From JABIBT01 sp964471565 (GTDB taxonomy: Archaea; Nanobdellota; Nanobdellia; SCGC-AAA011-G17; PNOQ01), in NCBI GenBank assembly GCA_964471565.1, contig CAYYFK010000002.1, positions 1 through 64,000 on the forward strand: a stretch of DNA of 64,000 nucleotides, in the 5' to 3' direction. Shown one piece after another: positions 42,104 through 51,344 of the stretch (the first letter of the stretch is position 1; every line of letters begins with the position of its first letter). A program made the position numbers and the translations under genes. Below the pieces are notes generated by a model that saw only the letters and a program-made list of their open reading frames with translations, had not been told where the DNA came from and made no database searches.

Positions 42104-42745
42104 ATGAAAGATGAGACATTTATGCTGTTATCAATGAAAGATTCAAAAAATGTAGCTAATGCTATGTCGAATGAAACAGCACAAAAAATAATTTCTTATT
42201 TAGCAGAACACAAAGAATCAACAGAATCAGATATTGCAAAAAATCTAAAGGTTCCGCTACCAACGGTACATTATAATATTCAACAATTAAAAAAAGCTAA
42301 ACTAATTGATGCAAAAGAATTTTTTTGGAGTAAAAAAGGAAAAGAAATGTTAGTTTACAAATTAGCAAAGAAGTATATTATAATCTCTCCTGACAATTCA
42401 GAGAATTCCTTATCAAAATTAAAAACCCTTCTTCCAGTTACCTTGTTAAGCCTAGTGGGCTCTGGAGCAATTTATTTTTGGCAGAAAGCAAAATTAACAT
42501 CAACAAAACTAATTGGAACAGCCTCAGATGCATTTGCCAATGGCGGAGCGATGGAAAAAGCAGCATTGGACGCCAGTAAGGAAGAAATTGCTGGAAAAAT
42601 GATGGCTGGTGGGGATCAAGTTGCAGATCTAACACAGGAGGTAGTAACCAAAGTGATACCTCCAAACTACGCATTATTTTTCTTAATGGGATCATTATCA
42701 GTAATTCTATTAATTTTACTGCTCTCACTACTAAGAAGAAAATAA
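42104..42745 (+). CDS. Membrane-bound winged-helix regulator
   Basis: A 213-aa protein with a winged helix-turn-helix domain at residues about 20-90 (ESDIAKNLKVPLPTVHYNIQQL recognition region, TVHYNIQQLKKA) and two predicted membrane helices (about 108-125 and 190-210) separated by an Ala/Gly-rich loop of about 60 aa. Such one-component regulators sense envelope state and bind DNA from the membrane. Targets may be the surface protein genes downstream (inference). Confidence 0.75.
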   Translation: MKDETFMLLSMKDSKNVANAMSNETAQKIISYLAEHKESTESDIAKNLKVPLPTVHYNIQQLKKAKLIDAKEFFWSKKGKEMLVYKLAKKYIIISPDNSENSLSKLKTLLPVTLLSLVGSGAIYFWQKAKLTSTKLIGTASDAFANGGAMEKAALDASKEEIAGKMMAGGDQVADLTQEVVTKVIPPNYALFFLMGSLSVILLILLLSLLRRK

Positions 42746-42785
42746 TTTTCACATAACTTTAATTCAGCTTAAAGCCTAAAAGACG

Positions 42786-42831
42786 TTTATATACAATCTC
42801 AATCTACTAATTTTATGAACTTTAAGGAGGT
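42786..42831 (+). promoter_or_regulatory. Promoter and Shine-Dalgarno of the VWA gene
   Basis: A TATA box (tttatata, 42786-42793), a leader of about 20 nt, and a consensus AAGGAGGT (42824-42831) 5 nt before the ATG at 42837. Confidence 0.55.
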
Positions 42832-42836
42832 TCAAA

Positions 42837-43928
42837 ATGAAAAAATTACTAAGCATGATGTTCATAGGACTCATAGTATTTTCAACATTGGCATTAGCCG
42901 TTGATGTAGATACTAGTGAAACACAAATGAAAGAGAATTGCTGGTACTTACCATCTCTAACTCCGCAGAAATGTGTAGATGAGTACGGACCAAACTACGT
43001 TCCGCATGAAAACGATGAAGTACAACTAGATATAGTTTTTGTTGTTGATTCAACAGGATCTATGCATGATGAACTCAGAACAATAAAAGAAGAGTTAATC
43101 AATATAATGGATAAAATTAATTCAGGACAACCCAGACCAGACGTAAGAGTTGGAGTTGTAACCTACAGAGATTTTCCAGAAAATAGAAATGAATACTTAA
43201 CCAAAAGCCACGAACTAACATATGATTTAGAAGAAATAGAAGATTTCATAGGAAAGATTGAAGCTCGTGCTGGTGGAGATTATGAAGAAGCAGTTGAAAT
43301 GGGATTACATAAAGCAATACATGATATGAAGTGGAGAACATCCTCACATAAAGCAATATTGTTAATTGGAGATGCTCCTGCTAGGGACCACCATTATCAA
43401 GACCAACCAAATTATGGAAACTATCCAGAAGTAGAAGCACATGTAGCAACAACAAGATTTGCTCCGGAGGATTGGAATCAACATAATTATGTTTCTTACA
43501 ACTGGAAAGATGCAATAGAAGATGCACAAGATAGGAACATAAGAATATACACAGCATCCGGTTCAGGAATGAATCAAGAAGGGATAAATCAATGGAAGAC
43601 AATTGCTGGGAAAACTGGAGGATCATATATTCAATTGATCTACGAAAGAAGAAATATAATTGAATATTATGAAGAAAGATCAATTCCAGTTGAATACATT
43701 CCAGAAGCAATAGAGGATCCAGATTATGAAGAATCTACAAATTCCATTATGACTAACAATTTTGGACTCTTTGCCAGTAAATCCATGATGGGTATGGCTG
43801 AAGACGCTGGAGTAGATTATTCTGGTTCATTAGACGATATAACTGGAGAAATAGTTAAAGAACAAACCAACACACAAACAAAAAACTTTTTAGAGAAGAT
43901 TATTTCCAAACTTTTGTTTTGGGAATAA
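42837..43928 (+). CDS. Secreted von Willebrand factor A domain protein
   Basis: A 363-aa protein with a signal peptide (1-21) and a VWA domain (about 63-260). The metal-ion adhesion motif DSTGSM is at 71-76. Related strands RVGVVTYRDF and AILLIGDAPARDHH are present. VWA domains bind proteins through a divalent metal. The C-terminal 100 residues are not recognised and end near a short hydrophobic stretch (FLEKIISKLLFW). Probably extracellular adhesion or complex assembly. Confidence 0.85.
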   Translation: MKKLLSMMFIGLIVFSTLALAVDVDTSETQMKENCWYLPSLTPQKCVDEYGPNYVPHENDEVQLDIVFVVDSTGSMHDELRTIKEELINIMDKINSGQPRPDVRVGVVTYRDFPENRNEYLTKSHELTYDLEEIEDFIGKIEARAGGDYEEAVEMGLHKAIHDMKWRTSSHKAILLIGDAPARDHHYQDQPNYGNYPEVEAHVATTRFAPEDWNQHNYVSYNWKDAIEDAQDRNIRIYTASGSGMNQEGINQWKTIAGKTGGSYIQLIYERRNIIEYYEERSIPVEYIPEAIEDPDYEESTNSIMTNNFGLFASKSMMGMAEDAGVDYSGSLDDITGEIVKEQTNTQTKNFLEKIISKLLFWE

Positions 43929-43957
43929 TTTCTCTTTCCTTTTATTTTAATCGAAAG

Positions 43958-43978
43958 TTATATATATTATATATATCC
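43958..43978 (+). promoter_or_regulatory. TATA-rich promoter of the dockerin-like lipoprotein gene
   Basis: A run of alternating TA (ttatatatattatatatatcc). Followed by a leader that ends in the GGAGGTG ribosome site at 44005-44011. Confidence 0.45.
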
Positions 43979-44017
43979 TTACTTCTTATAAAAATTTATT
44001 AAACGGAGGTGGACTTA

Positions 44018-44752
44018 TTGAAAAAAATAATTTTAAGTATGATATTCTTAGTATCCATGTTAGCAATTTCTAGTTGTGCAATAAACAATGAAGATGCAAC
44101 AGGGAGTGTAGTAAAACCATCACTCACTACTCCTGGAGAAACTGATACAAAAGATTCAACAATAGAGGGTACAAAAACAAATGAAAAGTCATTGGGTTTT
44201 TTAGATACAATAAAGGCCGCATTAACAAGAACTCAAGCAAAAAATACAGAACGACAAACAATTTCGAAATCAGACGTTCAAAGTACACAAAAAGATGACG
44301 GAGAATGGATATTCCTAAGGAATGGAACTAACGAAACAAACTGTCTAGACGCAGATTACAATTATGATTTGAAAGTAACATTGCCAGATCTTGGTTTATT
44401 TGCAGGCTACTATCAAAATAAAAGTTTAGAAGCAGATTTAGATCACAATGGAAATGTTTCTCTCTCTGACTTCGCATTATTTGGTAGTTATTACAACAAT
44501 TGCGATTATTCAAATCAAACAGAAGATGTTTGGTGTGAAGACACAGATGGAGGAATTAACTATTTTGTGAGAGGAACAGTAACAAATTACAACTATCCAT
44601 GGACTAACTTTACAGATTACTGTTTAGATCACGAGGGATATTCTAATGTAATGGAATATTACTGTTTACCAAATAGTACTCTAGCAATGACAAACTATAA
44701 TTGCTCTACAGGAAACAGCAGTAGTTGGTGTATGAACGGGGCATGTATATAA
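44018..44752 (+). CDS. Dockerin-like lipoprotein
   Basis: A 244-aa secreted protein. The TTG at 44018 is chosen as start because GGAGGTGG (44005-44012) is its ribosome site; the upstream GTG lies inside that site. A hydrophobic signal ends at a lipobox-like AISSC (Cys20). Two Ca-binding repeats like type I dockerin are at about 111-131 (DADYNYDLKVTLPD) and 140-160 (DLDHNGNVSLSD). The C-terminal 80 residues are Cys/Asn-rich. Dockerins bind cohesin domains; none is recognised in the window. Confidence 0.7.
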   Translation: MKKIILSMIFLVSMLAISSCAINNEDATGSVVKPSLTTPGETDTKDSTIEGTKTNEKSLGFLDTIKAALTRTQAKNTERQTISKSDVQSTQKDDGEWIFLRNGTNETNCLDADYNYDLKVTLPDLGLFAGYYQNKSLEADLDHNGNVSLSDFALFGSYYNNCDYSNQTEDVWCEDTDGGINYFVRGTVTNYNYPWTNFTDYCLDHEGYSNVMEYYCLPNSTLAMTNYNCSTGNSSSWCMNGACI

Positions 44753-44772
44753 AATAAATATTTTTTCTTTTT

Positions 44773-46512
44773 TTATTTTAAAACCGCTTTAATTCTTCTA
44801 ACACCAGAACCAACAGATTTTTGCTTTACAACTTTAAACTTTCCCAACTTTTTAGTATTAGGAACATGTGGTCCAGAACAGATTTCTTTTGAAAATTTAC
44901 CGACTGAATAAACAAAAACTCTTTCGCCATATTTATGCTCAAAAACACCTTCGGCACCAACCTCTTTTGCCTTTTTTACACTCATCTCTTCTCTAACAAC
45001 TTCTAGCCCTTCTTTTATTTTTTCATTAACAAGATCCTCAATTTTTTTAACTTCATCCTTTTCCAACTTTCTATCAAAACTGAAATCAAATCGTAACCTC
45101 TCAGAATTAATATTAGATCCTCTTTGTTCAACTTTATTTCCTAAAACTTTTTGCAAGGCAGTATACAATAGGTGACAAGCAGTATGCAATTTAGTAGTTT
45201 CTTCAGAAGTATCAGCCAAACCACTCCCAAATTTTCCCTTAGTAGCAGTTCTACTCAATTTTTGATGTTTATTAAATTCTTTTTCATAGCCTTTAACATC
45301 AACTTTAATTTTCTTCTCTTTAGCCAATTCCAAGGTCATTTCCAAGGGAAAACCAAAAGATTGAAACAAAAGAAATGATTCCTTTCCAGATATTTTTTTA
45401 TTTTTTGAAAACTTCTCAAATCTCCTCAATCCCTTTTCTAAAGTTTTTCCAAATTTAATTTCCTCTTTTTCAATTTCATCCAAAATAAATTTTTTCTTTT
45501 CCTTCAAATTAGAATAATCTTTCGAATTAATTTCAATAACTACCTCAGCTAATTCTTTAGTAAACTTTTTGTTAATCTTTAATAAATTCCCGTGTCTAAT
45601 TGCAACTCGAATTAATCTTCTCAAAACATATCCTTGATCAACATTACTTGGAACAACTCCATCTCCAAATAGAAAAGTAGCTGATCGAATATGGTCACAA
45701 ATTTTACGAATAGAAAATTCATTATCTAACTTAGCTAATCCCTTTATCTTATTTACAATGGGCAATAACAAACTGCACTCATAAAGATTTTCTTTTCCTT
45801 CTAGAATTGCATATATTCTTTCATAGCCGCCACCAAAATCAACATTTTTCTGTTCCAGTTCTTCATATTTTCCTTTAGAATCTTTATTGTATTGCATAAA
45901 AACATTATTCCCTATCTCGACCCAATTTTTATTTTTTACATCAAACTTATTGGGCATTTCGTCATTAGATATCCAATAAAATATTTCAGTATCAGGACCA
46001 CACGGACCAGTCTTACCTGCAGGACCCCAGAAATTTTCTTTCTTATCTAAATAAACGATTCTATCTTTTGGAATTCCCAAACTGCCCCAGATTTTAGCAC
46101 TCTCTTTATCTTTTGGGACATTTTTATCTCCTTCAAATACAGAAATAGCAATTTTATCCTTGTCCAAGTTTAGCCAATCTTTTCCCGTCAGAAATTCAAA
46201 TGTAAGCTTAATTGCCTCTTCTTTCCAATAATCTCCTAAAGACCAATTGCCAAACATTTCAAAGAAAGTTAAATGAACATCATCTCCAACTTCCTCAATA
46301 TCTCCCGTTCTTAGACATCTTTGTACATTAACTAGCCTTTCTCCAGAAGGATGTTTCTCTCCAAGTAAAAATGGAACTAAAGGGTGCATTCCTGCAGTTG
46401 TAAATAAAACCGTGGGATCGTTCTCAGGAATTAAAGAGCTATTTTTTATCTCTTTATGTTTTTTCTTTTTGAAAAATTCAATATATTTTTTCCTTAACTC
46501 TCTTGCTTCCAT
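44773..46512 (-). CDS. alaS: Alanyl-tRNA synthetase, short form without C-Ala domain
   Basis: A 579-aa class II synthetase. The catalytic core contains TTAGMHPLVPFLLG and TFFEMFGNWSLGDY. The editing domain has its zinc ligands HTACH (H443, H447) and CSGPH (C545, H549). The protein ends just after VGSGVRRI, so the C-terminal oligomerisation (C-Ala) domain of about 250-300 aa is missing. The catalytic sequence looks like that of candidate-phyla-radiation bacteria rather than archaea, suggesting gene transfer. It is complete at both ends. Confidence 0.92.
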   Translation of the reverse strand: MEARELRKKYIEFFKKKKHKEIKNSSLIPENDPTVLFTTAGMHPLVPFLLGEKHPSGERLVNVQRCLRTGDIEEVGDDVHLTFFEMFGNWSLGDYWKEEAIKLTFEFLTGKDWLNLDKDKIAISVFEGDKNVPKDKESAKIWGSLGIPKDRIVYLDKKENFWGPAGKTGPCGPDTEIFYWISNDEMPNKFDVKNKNWVEIGNNVFMQYNKDSKGKYEELEQKNVDFGGGYERIYAILEGKENLYECSLLLPIVNKIKGLAKLDNEFSIRKICDHIRSATFLFGDGVVPSNVDQGYVLRRLIRVAIRHGNLLKINKKFTKELAEVVIEINSKDYSNLKEKKKFILDEIEKEEIKFGKTLEKGLRRFEKFSKNKKISGKESFLLFQSFGFPLEMTLELAKEKKIKVDVKGYEKEFNKHQKLSRTATKGKFGSGLADTSEETTKLHTACHLLYTALQKVLGNKVEQRGSNINSERLRFDFSFDRKLEKDEVKKIEDLVNEKIKEGLEVVREEMSVKKAKEVGAEGVFEHKYGERVFVYSVGKFSKEICSGPHVPNTKKLGKFKVVKQKSVGSGVRRIKAVLK

Positions 46513-46547
46513 AGAAACTAAAGACTAAACTTAATTTAAAAAACTTT

Positions 46548-48290
46548 TTAATGTCCAAAATATACAGAAAAGTTAGGTAACTTAAGTTTCTTCTCTTTAT
46601 TTGTTCTAAAATTCAAAATATCAGAATCAATACAATTTTCTTCATTGTCACAAACAATGATTTGATAGTTATGCCATGTTTTTGGATGTAAGTCAGTTAA
46701 AACATAGTTATGTTCCATCTTATACTCTGTAGAAATTATCTCCATGTCTAAATCTCCTTCCCCATATCTCAAAGTAGAAGTACTGGCCTCGCTAGTATTA
46801 AATTTCACTCTAGCACTAGTAGGTTGTATTCCGTAAACTTGAATGTCCCAGATTTCAGGAATTTCATTAGAGGCAAATAAATGAGAACCCCCTCCCCATT
46901 CAAATTCATCCCTCAAATCAAAAAAAGTAAAATAACTAATGTTCTGACTTCCAATAATCTGTTCATGCTCTCCTTGATAATAGTTATTATCAAAGAAGTT
47001 ACTTCCACTTTCAATTACATCAACACTACTCCCAACGTAAATTGCAAGTTCCCCTAGATTAACAAACATAGTATTATTGTACCAACTAGAATTATACAAT
47101 GGTCTTCCAGCGGATTCAGTATTATCTATCCTCATACATCTATCATAATTGCAATTAACAACATTATCAAAAATTTTATTATTCCATCCAGCATTATCTA
47201 CAATAGCAACAGTCGTAGCATTATAAACTTCATTTCCAAAAACCAAAGCATCATTATTTCCTTTCAAAGCCAGGCCATATCCACCACCATCAAGATAATT
47301 TCCACTAATTATAGAATTTTTAGTAAATCCAACAAACAAATTATGCTTATATGTTTCCTCTGCTGGCATATACAATCTGTTTCCAGAAATATTTGCTCCA
47401 ATTAAATCAAATTCCTGCTCAGACTCTGAACCAACAGCTATACCATACCTATTCAAAGAATGGTAAATAAAAAATGAATTATTAACCATTCTTGGATTTT
47501 CAACATCTTTAATATTGGAATAAACAGTTATCCCATTACCATCTCCAATATATAACTCATTATTCTCAATAATAAAGTTATCAGAATCTATAACTCTAAT
47601 AAACGTAGCATATGTATCTAAAAAGAGAGGATTCTCTTCAGATCCAAAGATATTGTTTTTTATAGAAGAGTTGCTAGAATTAAATGCATATAGCAAACTT
47701 TCTTTTCCCGAAAAAAATTGATTATTTTCTATCCTACTATTTTTCAAATTAGTTAATATAACTGGACTAAAATCCATATGGAGATTATCATAACCAAAAG
47801 TATTGTTCTCCATTACATTATTTTCTCCTCCTTTCAGAGAAATCCCATAATCTAGAAAATTAATAAACTGATTATTTCTAAAAACCTTATTACCATATGA
47901 AGAATCCATCCCCAACACTGCAGAATTTTGTCCATCGAAAACAAATCCCTCAAAAATAGTCAATTCTGGACCAACAAATAAAATCATTCTATTTACATCA
48001 GGACCAACTTTCAGAACAACATTCCCCATCCCGATGAAAGTTCTATTTTCCTTTTCTTGATTAACATATAAATATCCTCCCCATTGGCTATCTTCAAGAT
48101 ATTCTCCTTCATAAATAAGGATTTCAGAGTTTTCGTTAGAGTTTTCTAAAGAATAAGCAATACTTTTCCAAGCAGTTTCATAACTCAATCCCTCTGAAGA
48201 GTCACTTCCATCAACCCTTACATGGTAAGTTTCTCCAAGAACAAATGGGGACACAAGAAAAAAAATGAGAAATATAACTTTTTTTGACAT
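46548..48290 (-). CDS. Secreted parallel beta-helix protein with FN3-like domain
   Basis: A 580-aa protein with a signal peptide (MSKKVIFLIFFLVSPFVLGE, 1-20), which fixes the start at 48290. The sequence that follows begins like DUF1565 (YHVRVDGSDSSEG, ETAWKSI). A right-handed beta-helix with repeated N-N-x-F rungs follows (about 60-470), then an FN3-like domain (about 490-575, TSARVKFNTSE, NYVLTDL). Such proteins bind or cut polysaccharides. It is a paralogue of the divergent neighbour, which shares the layout. Confidence 0.8.
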   Translation of the reverse strand: MSKKVIFLIFFLVSPFVLGETYHVRVDGSDSSEGLSYETAWKSIAYSLENSNENSEILIYEGEYLEDSQWGGYLYVNQEKENRTFIGMGNVVLKVGPDVNRMILFVGPELTIFEGFVFDGQNSAVLGMDSSYGNKVFRNNQFINFLDYGISLKGGENNVMENNTFGYDNLHMDFSPVILTNLKNSRIENNQFFSGKESLLYAFNSSNSSIKNNIFGSEENPLFLDTYATFIRVIDSDNFIIENNELYIGDGNGITVYSNIKDVENPRMVNNSFFIYHSLNRYGIAVGSESEQEFDLIGANISGNRLYMPAEETYKHNLFVGFTKNSIISGNYLDGGGYGLALKGNNDALVFGNEVYNATTVAIVDNAGWNNKIFDNVVNCNYDRCMRIDNTESAGRPLYNSSWYNNTMFVNLGELAIYVGSSVDVIESGSNFFDNNYYQGEHEQIIGSQNISYFTFFDLRDEFEWGGGSHLFASNEIPEIWDIQVYGIQPTSARVKFNTSEASTSTLRYGEGDLDMEIISTEYKMEHNYVLTDLHPKTWHNYQIIVCDNEENCIDSDILNFRTNKEKKLKLPNFSVYFGH

Positions 48291-48384
48291 TGTAACCGAG
48301 GAAATGGGGCTTTTTTTATAAAAATTTATTATCTCCATAATATATTATAGAAAATTATTTAAATGAAAAATATAAAATATAAAT

Positions 48385-48939
48385 ATGAAAAAAGGGGTTG
48401 TATTGTTATTTTTATTGCTAGTAAGTATATTCCAAGCTAGTGCTGCAACTTACTACGTTTCTAAGCAAGGGAGTGATGCAAATGCAGGTACATCCTGGGC
48501 AGATGCATGGCTAACAATAAATAACGCAGAAAACAATGCAGGCGCACATTCTTTAATCTATGTGGGGGATGGAACCTACAGAGAACAATCTTATGGATCA
48601 ACAGATTATTTAGTCTTAGATAATGCTGTCCAGAATAGAACTTTTGTTTCTTTTAACAGATCTCAGGCAATAATCCAACCGAATAAAAGTACTGGAAGTG
48701 TAGTTGTAAGATTCATTGCTGGAGCAAACAATGTAACTTTCAAAGGCTTTGTATTAGATGGAAATAATACAGCCTCCTCAGGAATGTGGGCAGACCAAGG
48801 GACTGGGTATATCTTCCTTTACAATAATACATTTGTAAACACAACCACCCAAGCAATCCACCTATACGATAACGGTGGTTCTTCAGGACCAAAACACAAC
48901 TGGCATATAGGGGGAATGTGTTCAACAACACAAAAATAG
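48385..48939 (+). CDS. Beta-helix surface protein, N-terminal half (frameshifted)
   Basis: A signal peptide (1-21) followed by YYVSKQGSDANAGTSW and the first rungs of a beta-helix (to about 174). The reading frame ends in an out-of-frame tail after the G tract at 48910-48914. Adding one G restores NWHIGGNVFNNT, joining this piece to the frame that starts at 48918. The intact protein would be about 860 aa. Same DUF1565-type start as the divergent paralogue. Confidence 0.75.
   Translation: MKKGVVLLFLLLVSIFQASAATYYVSKQGSDANAGTSWADAWLTINNAENNAGAHSLIYVGDGTYREQSYGSTDYLVLDNAVQNRTFVSFNRSQAIIQPNKSTGSVVVRFIAGANNVTFKGFVLDGNNTASSGMWADQGTGYIFLYNNTFVNTTTQAIHLYDNGGSSGPKHNWHIGGMCSTTQK
48910..48914 (+). other. 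G-tract frameshift between the two halves
   Basis: Five G in a row where six would keep the frame open. This may be a real mutation, a phase-variable tract, or a base-calling error in a homopolymer. Confidence 0.6.
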
Positions 48940-50969
48940 GAATTCTTGGGTCTCACTCAGAGAATATCACAATCTTAAACAATAACTTCACATACAAACT
49001 AACAGACTCAGCAATAAAGATGTACTATGCAGGGTCTAATAACACTTTGATACAAGGAAATTTCTTCGAAAATAACTCCCAGACTAGACAGATATTAATA
49101 GATGATATAGGAACAAATTGTCAAATAAAAGACAATACATTTGGAAGTCCAAATGATTATATAACCAAATATTCAATAGAGTTAAACAGTGCACCAAATG
49201 TTTTAATAAAAAACAACACATTCTGGCAAGGTAATTTCTCTGCAGCTTGGGTTTCAATTTATGCTATTGGAAATAACAATTCTGGATTAAAGGTACAAAA
49301 CAACAGATGGGGTAATGACACAGCTTTCCTAAATCTCTCAACAGGATATGCTCTTTACGTAGTAAATGCATCTCACAGTATATATGAAAATAACTCTTTA
49401 TACCTACAAGATGGAAAGGGAATTATCATAAGGGGATCAAAGAATGGAAGACACAAAAATATGACAATAAGAAATAACACTTTTGATCATGATGTAACTG
49501 CTACATCCATTCCAAACAGATTGTCTATAGCAATTGGGGGAGATAATATTCTTAATAACGATGGAGACCTAAACGATACCATAATAGAAAACAATACAAT
49601 AAGAATGGCAAGTGTACACACTAGCAAGCACCCACTATTCACAGCATCAAATTTCAACGTGACAATAAGATATAATACTGTAATTGGTGGAGGATATGGA
49701 ATCTTATCCAAACATGACACGCTCTATAGAGCTTACAACAACACTATGGAGAACCAAACAAACTTTGAAGGGTTTGTAACAAGAGCGGGGCATAATATCT
49801 CTGTATACAACAATACTTTCCTTTGCCCAAACTATAACAGAACTGAAAGCCCATATGCCATAGTAGCAAAGAATGCTAATGAAGGCCCAGCAAGAAATGT
49901 AACTAACTTCCAATCATACAATAATAGATTCTACATGCACAATCAAAGTTACATATATGCCTTTTCAGAGAATGGAACAAATTTCTCAAATACTAACTTT
50001 ACATCTCATGATAATATAATAATTTTAAATAATTCAAACCAGAATATGTCATGGGAAGTCAACAGTATAAATAGATATAATTTTACGGAGTTTCAAAAGA
50101 ATTACACATTAGAAACAAATTCTATATTCTCGGCAACAAGAGAAGTTCCATGGGTTTTTAATAAATCAAGTAATGTATCTCATACAACTGGAACAATAAA
50201 TTGGACTAGTCAAGAATCTGCAAATGCTTCTATAGATTATGGGACTTCTTTATCTTTTGGGACAACATATGGAAACACAAGTTTAGGACTATTTCATTCG
50301 ATAAATATATCTGATTTAGTTAGGGGGACACAATATTATTATAACATAACTATGTGTGATTATGAAAATAATTGTAATGAGACTGGACCATACAATTTCA
50401 CCACATTAGTAGACGCTCAAGATGATTCTTCAGATGATTCTGGTGGAGATAGCTCCCCAGATTATGTGGGAGTAGATTATTATGAACCCGATGCAGAAGA
50501 AATAGAAAATAGATTGATGTGGAGGGATGTTAAAGAAAGAGATTCAATAAACTTCATATACAGAGATGAATCACACAGAATAGAAATAAGAAGATTTTTT
50601 TATGATAAATCCAAGATAGTAATCTTTTCTGAACCAAAAGAAGTGATAGTTTATTTTGGTAGAATAAAAAGAGTAGACCTGGACCTAGACGGAGAAGATG
50701 ATATAATTGTAGAGGCAACAAAGCAAACAATATCAACTTTCAAAATAAGTATAAGAGAAATTAATATTCCAGTTTCAACAGAATATGAAGGGCCAGAAGA
50801 AGAAATTACAGGAGAATCAATCGCTCCAATCATAGAAGAAGATTACCAAGAAGAAACTTCTTACGGAAATTTAATCATTCCAATACTCTCACTATTCGCA
50901 ATAATAGGAATAGCTGGAATATTATTGGTATTGGTAAGTTTAAAAAGAAAAAAGAAAAAATCAAGATAA
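48918..50969 (+). CDS. Beta-helix/FN3 surface protein, C-terminal half (frameshifted)
   Basis: A 683-aa frame continuing the gene above. It contains beta-helix rungs rich in N-N-T/S (1-400), an FN3-like domain (about 405-495, TGTINWTSQESA, LVRGTQYYYNI), an acidic linker, a further domain of unknown type (about 530-625), and a C-terminal membrane helix (about 649-670) ending in a Lys/Arg tail. The anchor would hold the beta-helix outside the cell. The start shown is only the first ATG in frame; true translation would begin at 48385 if the frame were intact. Confidence 0.75.
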   Translation: MFNNTKIGILGSHSENITILNNNFTYKLTDSAIKMYYAGSNNTLIQGNFFENNSQTRQILIDDIGTNCQIKDNTFGSPNDYITKYSIELNSAPNVLIKNNTFWQGNFSAAWVSIYAIGNNNSGLKVQNNRWGNDTAFLNLSTGYALYVVNASHSIYENNSLYLQDGKGIIIRGSKNGRHKNMTIRNNTFDHDVTATSIPNRLSIAIGGDNILNNDGDLNDTIIENNTIRMASVHTSKHPLFTASNFNVTIRYNTVIGGGYGILSKHDTLYRAYNNTMENQTNFEGFVTRAGHNISVYNNTFLCPNYNRTESPYAIVAKNANEGPARNVTNFQSYNNRFYMHNQSYIYAFSENGTNFSNTNFTSHDNIIILNNSNQNMSWEVNSINRYNFTEFQKNYTLETNSIFSATREVPWVFNKSSNVSHTTGTINWTSQESANASIDYGTSLSFGTTYGNTSLGLFHSINISDLVRGTQYYYNITMCDYENNCNETGPYNFTTLVDAQDDSSDDSGGDSSPDYVGVDYYEPDAEEIENRLMWRDVKERDSINFIYRDESHRIEIRRFFYDKSKIVIFSEPKEVIVYFGRIKRVDLDLDGEDDIIVEATKQTISTFKISIREINIPVSTEYEGPEEEITGESIAPIIEEDYQEETSYGNLIIPILSLFAIIGIAGILLVLVSLKRKKKKSR

Positions 50970-51338
50970 TTCTAATTTTTTTAATCTAGAACGAATATCA
51001 TTGATCTCTTCGTCCAATTCAAATTTATGTTCTTTCTTTTCTGATATTTTTGTTGAAGTCTTTTTCTTGGTAGTTTTTTCTTTAATTTTCACATCATCAG
51101 ATTTAGGAAGATGTTTCTTCAAAGAATTTGTCTCCTTTCCAATTTTTTTCATAACTACTACCAATTTTTTAAAAATTTCTGCCTTTTCTTCCTTGAATTT
51201 TTGATAACTTTCCCATTTTTTTAAAAGTTCAGCAGATTCAATGGCGGTCTCTAGAATATCTTTCCTTAAATGATCTGGTTGATCAACCTTCACATAAGTA
51301 ATACTTTCTTCCTTTTTGGAAACCTTTTTTGCCGCCAT
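50961..51338 (-). CDS. Hypothetical coiled-coil protein, 125 aa
   Basis: Not recognised. Very charged, with helices at about 20-65 and 100-125 and a disordered Lys/Thr-rich stretch between (KTTKKKTSTK). It follows the 143-aa coiled-coil gene by 6 nt and is probably co-transcribed. Its end overlaps the convergent beta-helix gene by 9 nt. Confidence 0.6.
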   Translation of the reverse strand: MAAKKVSKKEESITYVKVDQPDHLRKDILETAIESAELLKKWESYQKFKEEKAEIFKKLVVVMKKIGKETNSLKKHLPKSDDVKIKEKTTKKKTSTKISEKKEHKFELDEEINDIRSRLKKLELS

Positions 51339-51344
51339 TTAATA

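Noticed and set aside
44009..44017. GTG start for the dockerin-like lipoprotein
   Set aside because: The GTG is part of the Shine-Dalgarno GGAGGTGG; the TTG at 44018 has correct spacing.
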